From NCBI GenBank assembly GCA_946409885.1, contig CAMJYF010000023.1, positions 1 to 11,245 on the forward strand: a DNA stretch of 11,245 nucleotides, in the 5' to 3' direction. Source of the DNA: an uncultured Clostridia bacterium. GTDB taxonomy: Bacteria > Bacillota > Clostridia > Oscillospirales > Acutalibacteraceae. Below are positions 6,331 to 11,245 of this stretch, one piece after another. The notes under the pieces were generated by a model. It saw only the letters and a list, made by a program, of their open reading frames with translations, did not search any database and had not been told where the DNA came from. A program made the translations under genes and the position numbers. The stretch's first letter is position 1, and each line of letters opens with the position of its first letter.

Positions 6331-7536
6331 TTATTCGCCTTTGAGTACCAGCGCGGGATCCACCTCCACCGCGCTTTTGATGGGGATGAGGCAGGCAAGG
6401 CCCGTTACCAGTACCGAGGCCGCGATGGTGACGGGGATGAGCAGCGGGCGGAAGGTGATGGAGCTGCTGAACACGTTCATGCTGATGACCTGCGCGAACG
6501 CGTACCCCAGCACGGAACCGAGGATGCCGCCCACGCCGCCCAGCAGCAGCCCTTCGCTCATAAATTCGCCCACGATGCTGGAGTTGTACGCGCCGAGGGC
6601 CTTGCGCAGGCCGATCTCCCGGCGGCGTTCCGCGATGACCGCCGTCATGGTGGTGGCCACACAGATCATGGTCAGCACCAGCACCACCGCCGTGACGATG
6701 AACACCAGCGACTGCAATTTCGTCAGCACGGTGCTTTCCGACGCGGTGACGCGCTTGACAAGCTTGGCGGAGATGCCCGTGGACTGGCCGTTGACGGTCT
6801 CCACGTAGTTTTTCAGCGCGTCCTGCATGGCGGCCACGCTGACCTCCACGATGTCGTAACCGCGCTCTTCCAGCGTCAGGTAAGTGAGGTCCGGCAGGGA
6901 CACGTAGAGGTAATCCTCCTCCGAGCCGCCGGTTTCCAGGATCCCCGTCACGGTCAGGTCCAGCGCGTGGTCGCAGTAGGTCTCGCCGGTCTCGGGGTCG
7001 GTATAGATCTCATAGGAGGGGATGGCGGAGGTATCCATGCCCTCCGTGATTTCAAAGGAGTGGATGGCGGAAACGGTATCGCCCTGCTTGATGCCAAGGC
7101 TTTCCGCCGTTTTCGCGCCCACCAGCGTTTCGCCGTCCTTTGTGGGCAGGTCGCCGTTTACCAGCCAGTAGGGGCTGGTTTTCAGCACCGTGTCAAAGGT
7201 GACGCCCGCCAAAGTGACCGGCATGTTGTGGATCTTGGAGTTCTCGTACCGGTAGGGGGTATAGCCCTCCAGTTCCGCACCCGCGAAAGCGCCCACGCTC
7301 TGCGCCAGCGCTTCGGGGGAGATGGCCTCCTCCCCGGCGGGGGTGAAGATGATGTTGGCGCCGTAGCTGCGGAACTGGGCGCTCATCTGACGGGGCACGT
7401 CGTAGTAGATCATCACAAGGCCGGACAGGATCGTGGCCCCCACGATGATGGCCAGCAGGGCCACGATCATGCGGGAGCGCCGCCGCACCAGCGACGCCAC
7501 GATCATCCGGATAAACATTCTTCTTTTTTTATTCAT
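6331..7536 (-). CDS. FtsX/MacB-type ABC permease, second of the iron-uptake pair
   Basis: This 401-residue permease has an N-terminal helix (about residues 23-44), an extracytoplasmic domain (about 45-270) and three C-terminal helices (about 275-300, 325-352 and 366-386). The cytoplasmic segment AERRREIGLRKALGA at 302-316 is the hallmark coupling loop of FtsX domains. It ends VDPALVLKGE, the common C-terminal signature of the family. Start: the ATG at 7536 (MNKKRRMF) is preferred over a TTG at 7557 that overlaps the upstream stop codon; a purine-rich GAGGAAAGGCGG lies upstream. The extracytoplasmic part has a single cysteine (Cys188). Together with the permease upstream it should form a heterodimer, as proposed for Cj1661-Cj1662 type pairs in P19/FTR1 iron loci. 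Confidence 0.9.
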   Translation of the reverse strand: MNKKRRMFIRMIVASLVRRRSRMIVALLAIIVGATILSGLVMIYYDVPRQMSAQFRSYGANIIFTPAGEEAISPEALAQSVGAFAGAELEGYTPYRYENSKIHNMPVTLAGVTFDTVLKTSPYWLVNGDLPTKDGETLVGAKTAESLGIKQGDTVSAIHSFEITEGMDTSAIPSYEIYTDPETGETYCDHALDLTVTGILETGGSEEDYLYVSLPDLTYLTLEERGYDIVEVSVAAMQDALKNYVETVNGQSTGISAKLVKRVTASESTVLTKLQSLVFIVTAVVLVLTMICVATTMTAVIAERRREIGLRKALGAYNSSIVGEFMSEGLLLGGVGGILGSVLGYAFAQVISMNVFSSSITFRPLLIPVTIAASVLVTGLACLIPIKSAVEVDPALVLKGE

Positions 7537-7553
7537 ATCGGTACCGCCTTTCC

Positions 7554-8852
7554 TCAATGGCCGCCGTGCAGCACTTCGGAGGGCCGCAGCCGCAGCAGCG
7601 TGCGGATGGCGGGGATGCTGCCCACCAGCGTGACGGCGATGATCAGCACCGCCACCAGGAACGCCGCCATGCCGCTCATTTCAATGGAGGCGGCAAACAC
7701 CGTCTGGCCGATGATCTGCGCGAAGGCGTAGCCCATAAAGTAGCCCACCGCCGCGCCGAAGATGGAGGTCAGCATGATCTCCGTCAGCACCAGTACGGTG
7801 ACCTGACCGTTTTTCGCGCCCACGGCCTTCAGCAGCGCCAGCTCCTGGCTGCGCTCCATTACGCCGGAGGTGACCAGGTTGGAGATGCCCAGCGTGGCAC
7901 CCAGGAGGCTGAGCAGGGTGATGAGGCTCATCAGCAGCTCGGTCTTTTCCAGGATCTTGCCCTCGGAATCGGCGATCTGCCGCACTGCCGTGGCGGAGGC
8001 CTCGGGGATCACCTCCTGAATCTGGAAACAGATGGAGCTGACGTAGGCCGTGCAGTACCACAGGTCGTATTCGTCGCCGGAGAGCAGCGAGGGATTCCGC
8101 GCTGCCTTGACGGCCAGCTCGTCCTCGGGGGACGTGATGGCGCTGACCTCGATCTTTTTGAACAGCCCTTCCGAGCCCGTCAGCCGCTGGGCAGCCGGGA
8201 GGGTTGTATAAATTCCGTTGTCCTCGTCGTCGCCGGATTCATACACGCCCACGACGGTAAGCGTCTCGCTCTTTCCGCCGGCGGAGACGGTAAGGGTATC
8301 CCCGGCGGAGATGTTCTGGCGTTTGGCAAGGGCCGCGCCCACCATGGCGGCGTTCTCCGCCTGAGAGGCCTGCTCGTTGAGCCATTCGCCCTGCTCCACG
8401 TCCCACCAGCTGCGCAGGTTGATGATGCCGGTATCACGCTGATAGGTGGTGCCTTTTTTGACAAATTCCAGGTGGTGGTTGAACCAGGTGCCGACCAATC
8501 TGACCTCCTCGCCGTTCAGCGCGACGGTCACATCCGTTTCCGGTGAAAAGTCGGTGATATTGTTGGCCCAGAAGATGGTCAGCAGCTCGCCGATCTTCTC
8601 CTCCGGCAGGTATTCCGCCTGAGCTTCGCCGCCCTCCACGTCGTACAGGCTGCTGATGACGGCCTCCGACTGGGGCACGACGGTGATGTTGGAGCCGTAG
8701 GTCTTCAGCTCCTCGTTGATCTTGTCGCCCACGTCCAGCATGACGTTGAGCATGGCGGTGGCGATGGAAGCGCCGAGGGCGACCGTGAGCGCGATCATCA
8801 GCATCTTCTTCCACTGCCGCCGGAAGGTACCGCGTACCATTCTGAAAAACAT
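7554..8852 (-). CDS. FtsX/MacB-type ABC permease, first of the iron-uptake pair
   Basis: This 432-residue permease has a first helix at about residues 17-38, a large extracytoplasmic MacB-core-like domain (about 40-300), then three helices (about 305-330, 352-380 and 395-415). The coupling segment is MERSQELALLKAVGAKNG (332-349). It ends LRPSEVLHGGH, as FtsX-family proteins do. Cys267 and Cys275 flank CTAYVSSIC in the extracytoplasmic domain and could form a disulfide or metal site. A GAAGGAGAA site lies about 9 bases before the ATG. The gene follows the DUF2318 protein by 24 bases and is followed by the paralogous permease, as in P19/FetMP-type loci. The family call is strong; the role in iron uptake is taken from synteny. 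Confidence 0.9.
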   Translation of the reverse strand: MFFRMVRGTFRRQWKKMLMIALTVALGASIATAMLNVMLDVGDKINEELKTYGSNITVVPQSEAVISSLYDVEGGEAQAEYLPEEKIGELLTIFWANNITDFSPETDVTVALNGEEVRLVGTWFNHHLEFVKKGTTYQRDTGIINLRSWWDVEQGEWLNEQASQAENAAMVGAALAKRQNISAGDTLTVSAGGKSETLTVVGVYESGDDEDNGIYTTLPAAQRLTGSEGLFKKIEVSAITSPEDELAVKAARNPSLLSGDEYDLWYCTAYVSSICFQIQEVIPEASATAVRQIADSEGKILEKTELLMSLITLLSLLGATLGISNLVTSGVMERSQELALLKAVGAKNGQVTVLVLTEIMLTSIFGAAVGYFMGYAFAQIIGQTVFAASIEMSGMAAFLVAVLIIAVTLVGSIPAIRTLLRLRPSEVLHGGH

Positions 8853-8876
8853 AAGTCGATTCTCCTTCCCGCGTAA

Positions 8877-10187
8877 TCAGCTGAACCGGGACTGGTTTTT
8901 CACCATTTCCTCCACGGGAACGGTAATGTAAGATTCGTTGATATCGTAATCTATGATGATCGGGTTGCAGCCGCCCTTCATGCCGATGGTGGTGCGGTTC
9001 ATCACCACGTTGCACTTTTTGCAGACGACCTGACCGTCGTTGTTTTCATAGTAACCGGCCTCGCCGCAGATCTCACAGGCGTCAAGGCCCACGCCGTAGT
9101 TATTGGTGTTTTCCTGCTTCAGCACCACGATAAAGCGCGTCAGCTTGCCCTCCGGCGTGGTGTAGCCGAAGCGGTGCAGATGGCCGTCGCTGACCATTTC
9201 CAGCGGCACGCGCAGCTCGCTTGCCGCCCCCGCGCCGTCCTTTACGATCTGAGGGTCCTCAACGGGGGCCTCGCGGATCACCACAGTGTTGAGCTTGACG
9301 AACCAGGTGGCGCAGAGAATACCGCAGACAAAGCACAGCAGCAAGACGACCGACCAGCGTTTGGCGCTGCGCCACAGGGCGCGCTGCTTGCGGTGCTCCG
9401 CGTTGGTGCGGTAGGGCTCCTTCGCGGTGTAGCTGCGGAACCAGAGGATCACGGCCAGTACGACCAAAATACCGAAAGCGGCAAAGGTGTACCAGTGGGC
9501 GCCGTTGTTGCTGGCGGCGGCGAATTTGAATAACACCTGGCTGTCGACGATCTTGCGGGGCGTCAGCACCAGCATCAGCCGGGCGAAATCGTACACCGCG
9601 TACATCACGTGCAGCGCGGCGAAGGCCCCGAAGGCCAACGCGGGATAGCCCTTTTTGACGGAAAGGGACGTGAGCTGATAAGCGCACAGCCCAGCCAGCA
9701 GGCAGACGATGAGCCCCAGCAGGTAGCCGCCCAGCCGGAACAGGTAATCGGTGGAGAGCAACCCGTTGCCGCCGGTATCGAACTTGAAGGGATAGACGAA
9801 GACGTTGGGCACCGCCCCGTAGAGGTAAGAGGCGATCAGCACCGCGGTGGCGGAGGAGATCCCCACGGCGGCGGCCGTCTTCTTCTTGGGCTCTTCCGAA
9901 AGCCGGAAGGATTTGAGAGAGAATACGATGAGGGCGGCTGCCCACAGAACGAACAGCGCCAGCGCGACGCCGTATCCGTACGCGCCGACCTTCCAGCCGC
10001 CCACCAGACGGCGCGTGTTCGTGACGTAAGCGCGTACCGCCGCCGCGACGAGCCCCAGCGCCAGACCGATCCGGGAGATCAGCCGGCCCCGGTCGCCGAA
10101 GGAGCGGTCGATATACGCGAATGTAACCCCGAGGATCAGGGAAACGGCCAGCAGATCGCCGGTTACGTTGATAAGATATGTCAGCAT
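8877..10187 (-). CDS. DUF2318 Fe-S-containing membrane protein of P19/FTR1 iron-uptake loci
   Basis: This 436-residue protein has about eight predicted membrane helices (near residues 6-25, 35-53, 70-91, 106-124, 147-170, 183-205, 235-250 and 277-297), then an extracytoplasmic DUF2318 domain (about 325-430). In that domain DGHLHRFGY gives His336 and His338. Cys371-x2-Cys374, Cys389-x2-Cys392 and Cys407 in GGCNP form the conserved cysteine set; the segments DACEICG and MKGGCNPI are typical. The family is annotated as a putative Fe-S membrane protein and lies after P19 in Campylobacter (Cj1660 position). The cysteines probably bind iron or a cluster and may handle iron or electrons outside the membrane. 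AAGGTG precedes the ATG. The 160-base gap upstream is the longest in the window and contains hairpins. Confidence 0.92.
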   Translation of the reverse strand: MLTYLINVTGDLLAVSLILGVTFAYIDRSFGDRGRLISRIGLALGLVAAAVRAYVTNTRRLVGGWKVGAYGYGVALALFVLWAAALIVFSLKSFRLSEEPKKKTAAAVGISSATAVLIASYLYGAVPNVFVYPFKFDTGGNGLLSTDYLFRLGGYLLGLIVCLLAGLCAYQLTSLSVKKGYPALAFGAFAALHVMYAVYDFARLMLVLTPRKIVDSQVLFKFAAASNNGAHWYTFAAFGILVVLAVILWFRSYTAKEPYRTNAEHRKQRALWRSAKRWSVVLLLCFVCGILCATWFVKLNTVVIREAPVEDPQIVKDGAGAASELRVPLEMVSDGHLHRFGYTTPEGKLTRFIVVLKQENTNNYGVGLDACEICGEAGYYENNDGQVVCKKCNVVMNRTTIGMKGGCNPIIIDYDINESYITVPVEEMVKNQSRFS

Positions 10188-10224
10188 TTCGTCACCTTTT
10201 TATTATGTCTGTTTACGCCGATAT

Positions 10225-10265
10225 GGCTCAGACGCGCGCGCGAAAAAAGCGAGCGCATCCGAGCC
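10225..10265 (-). other. Strong intergenic hairpin between the P19 and DUF2318 genes
   Basis: Read on the minus strand, the arms start GGCTCGGATGCGCTCGC and end GCGCGCGTCTGAGCC around a T-rich loop. About 17 pairs form, with one U-C mismatch. Two positions that are mismatches on the plus strand become G-U wobbles in the minus-strand RNA, so the fold favours the coding-strand transcript. No T-run follows, so it is not a canonical terminator. An mRNA-stabilising or processing element that sets the P19 to DUF2318 expression ratio is the most likely role. Confidence 0.6.
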
Positions 10266-10276
10266 AATCCGGGACC

Positions 10277-10306
10277 GCCGCCGCGGGGGGCGGCACTCCC
10301 ACCGCC
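10277..10306 (-). repeat. GC-rich alternating palindromes downstream of the P19 gene
   Basis: GGCGG at 10289-10293 can pair either with CCGCC at 10302-10306 or, as GGCGGC, with GCCGCC at 10277-10282, so the two small hairpins exclude each other. In RNA they come just before the larger hairpin at 10225-10265. With so few base types such pairing can arise by chance. Confidence 0.35.
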
Positions 10307-10347
10307 GTCAAGGCCCCGTAAACCTCAACAGCCTTATGATGTTGTGC

Positions 10348-10980
10348 TTATTCCGCCCAGGCGCCGTCCGTGAACTGCCAGGAATCATAGGTGTATTCGA
10401 TGGCGTCCGGGAACTCGTGTACTTCGGGACCGGTGTTGTCGGTGTGGATCAGATAGGTGCTGGAATCCGGGAACTTCACGGTGAAGGTGACGGTGTAGAG
10501 GCCGTCGCCGTCCATCTTGATATTCGCGCCGTAGTGGGGGCCGTCGGAAGCCGCCATGGGCATGAACGTACCGCTGACTTCATAGTCGCCGTCGTTCTTG
10601 GTGACCTTGTATTCCACGGTCAGATAGGGGACCCAGTCGCCGGTGCCGTAGCCCAGGCCGTTCTGCAGAGCGGAAACGTCCAGCTCCAGATGGCAGTCGT
10701 AATCCTCCGCGTTATAACCGCCGGTCATATCGACGGGCTGGAAATAAACGGCGTTCAGGTTGAGGAATTCCTTCTCCACGCCGGAGAAGATCTCCACCTC
10801 GGTAAAGCCGAGATCCTCGCCGCCGTCTTCGCCGGCGGGCTCACTGTCCTGAGGATCGGGCGCTTCGTTGGAAGCGGAAGGAGTTTCGTTTTCCACCGTC
10901 TTGCTGCCGCAGGCCGCGAAGCAGGCGACCACCATGACGAGGGCCAGAACGACGGAAAGAACTTTTGCGAGATTTTTCAT
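10348..10980 (-). CDS. P19/Tp34-family iron-binding lipoprotein
   Basis: This 210-residue lipoprotein has a signal peptide with the lipobox FAAC (Cys24), an acidic Ser/Pro/Glu-rich linker (about 25-57) and one P19/Tp34 domain (about 58-205). Recognised family segments are NAVYFQPVDM, CHLELDVSAL, GTGDWVPYLTVEYKV, MPMAASDGPHYG and LIHTDNTG. His97, Glu99, Met142, His149 and His179 match, in order and spacing, the metal ligands described for Campylobacter P19. The protein would bind copper and iron on the cell surface and hand iron to the FTR1 permease. In Gram-positive cells it is tethered by lipid instead of being periplasmic. Two ATGs are adjacent; GGAGG lies 3 bases before the first (10983) and 6 before the second (10980), so the second is preferred. 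The gene directly follows the FTR1 gene, as expected for this system. Confidence 0.93.
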   Translation of the reverse strand: MKNLAKVLSVVLALVMVVACFAACGSKTVENETPSASNEAPDPQDSEPAGEDGGEDLGFTEVEIFSGVEKEFLNLNAVYFQPVDMTGGYNAEDYDCHLELDVSALQNGLGYGTGDWVPYLTVEYKVTKNDGDYEVSGTFMPMAASDGPHYGANIKMDGDGLYTVTFTVKFPDSSTYLIHTDNTGPEVHEFPDAIEYTYDSWQFTDGAWAE

Positions 10981-10986
10981 CATGTA

Positions 10987-10991
10987 CCTCC
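10987..10991 (-). promoter_or_regulatory. Ribosome binding site of the P19 gene
   Basis: GGAGG on the minus strand lies 6 bases before the ATG at 10980 and 3 bases before the tandem ATG at 10983, which favours the downstream start. Confidence 0.65.
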
Positions 10992-11024
10992 GAAAAAATC
11001 CATTTCAATATTTGTCAATAAGAA

Positions 11025-11051
11025 CTGTACGGCTTACGGGAAACCGTTCAG
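11025..11051 (-). other. Weak hairpin between the FTR1 and P19 genes
   Basis: On the minus strand CTGAACGG pairs with CCGTACAG (7 pairs and one A-A mismatch) around an 11-base loop, and is followed by TTCTTATT. It may give partial termination or mRNA processing between the permease gene and the P19 gene; the T-stretch is too interrupted for a clear terminator. The AT-rich sequence beyond it contains TATTGA-CAAA-TATTGA, a short direct repeat. Confidence 0.3.
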
Positions 11052-11076
11052 ATTATTGCGTTTGCCATAGGCGCCG

Positions 11077-11245
11077 TCAGGCGGCGTCCTTTTTGCCTTT
11101 TCTGTTCTTCCGGATCATCATGATAAAGGTGATCACGGTGATAACGGTGAGGATGAGCTGCGGGCCGAGGGTGATCCAGGTGGGATAAATGCCCAGGAAG
11201 GTCAGCACGTCGTTGCCGTTCATCCACGCCAGCGCCGGGATGGTG
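11077..11245 (-). CDS. FTR1-family iron permease, C-terminal fragment
   Basis: Only the last 55 codons are present; the gene enters from the right edge. The peptide contains MNGNDVLTFLGIYPTW, then one membrane helix (about the last 30 to 12 residues) and a basic cytoplasmic tail ending RKNRKGKKDAA. A GIYPTW-type turn followed by a final helix and basic tail resembles the C-terminus of bacterial FTR1/FetM permeases. The gene order FTR1, P19, DUF2318, permease, permease, ATPase supports this. FTR1 proteins move iron through the membrane using REXXE motifs. Those motifs would be in the missing part, so they cannot be checked here. A different polytopic membrane protein cannot be excluded from this fragment alone. 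Confidence 0.7.
   Translation of the reverse strand, partial: TIPALAWMNGNDVLTFLGIYPTWITLGPQLILTVITVITFIMMIRKNRKGKKDAA

Noticed and set aside
7537..7557. TTG start for the second permease
   Set aside because: It would overlap the previous stop codon and add MRKGGTD before a normal ATG start with a basic N-terminus; the ATG at 7536 is the more usual choice.
9845..9856. SSAT in the DUF2318 protein (residues 111-114) as a flavinylation site
   Set aside because: The needed Asp is absent and the segment lies in a predicted membrane helix.
11013..11018. TTGACA on the minus strand as a -35 box of a P19 promoter
   Set aside because: No acceptable -10 hexamer is found 16-18 bases downstream (the sequence there is TTTCGG or TTTTCG).
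11072..11086. CGCCG/CGGCG hairpin over the FTR1 stop codon as a terminator
   Set aside because: The T-run is on the plus-strand side only. In the direction of FTR1 transcription no T-run follows, and the stem is only 5 pairs.

Overview
The window is one long co-directional block on the minus strand: fourteen genes, two of them cut by the window edges, with gaps from about 160 bases down to 4-base overlaps. The sequence is GC-rich. The Shine-Dalgarno sites are mostly strong, and two proteins are lipoproteins with short acidic or polar linkers. The family mix (P19/FTR1 iron uptake, DUF2318, DUF4418, an FMN-binding lipoprotein and a fumarate reductase-like flavoprotein) suggests an anaerobic Clostridia-type Firmicute, perhaps a gut Oscillospiraceae member. 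That taxonomic guess is inference; no rRNA or other taxonomic marker is present.

In transcription order (right to left), the first region (11245 to 5638) is an iron-uptake locus: the C-terminus of an FTR1-type permease, a P19/Tp34-type periplasmic-style metal-binding lipoprotein, a DUF2318 Fe-S membrane protein, two FtsX/MacB-type permeases and their ABC ATPase. The order matches the Campylobacter jejuni P19 locus (Cj1658-Cj1663) and the E. coli FetMP neighbourhood. In those loci thioredoxin-like genes follow.

The second region (5564 to 1735) takes the place of the thioredoxins. It encodes an FMN-binding lipoprotein with a flavinylation motif, an unrecognised membrane-anchored protein that carries a similar motif, a five-helix membrane subunit with four candidate haem histidines, a FrdA/SdhA-like flavoprotein and a three-cluster FrdB/SdhB-like iron-sulfur subunit. 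A plausible electron path is flavoprotein, Fe-S clusters, haem b, then extracytoplasmic flavins, possibly serving redox steps of iron uptake. That wiring is inference.

The third region (1738 to 1) is a second, smaller transporter module: a Cys-containing DUF4418 membrane protein, an FtsX-type permease and the start of an ABC ATPase, which runs off the left edge. It parallels the DUF2318-permease-ATPase arrangement of the first region.

There is no gene-free stretch over 300 bases. The largest gaps are 10188-10347, which holds a strong hairpin and GC-rich alternating palindromes, 10984-11076, which is an AT-rich leader with a weak hairpin, and 5565-5637, which holds a short hairpin. I found no tRNA, rRNA, CRISPR array, insertion sequence or convincing plus-strand gene.
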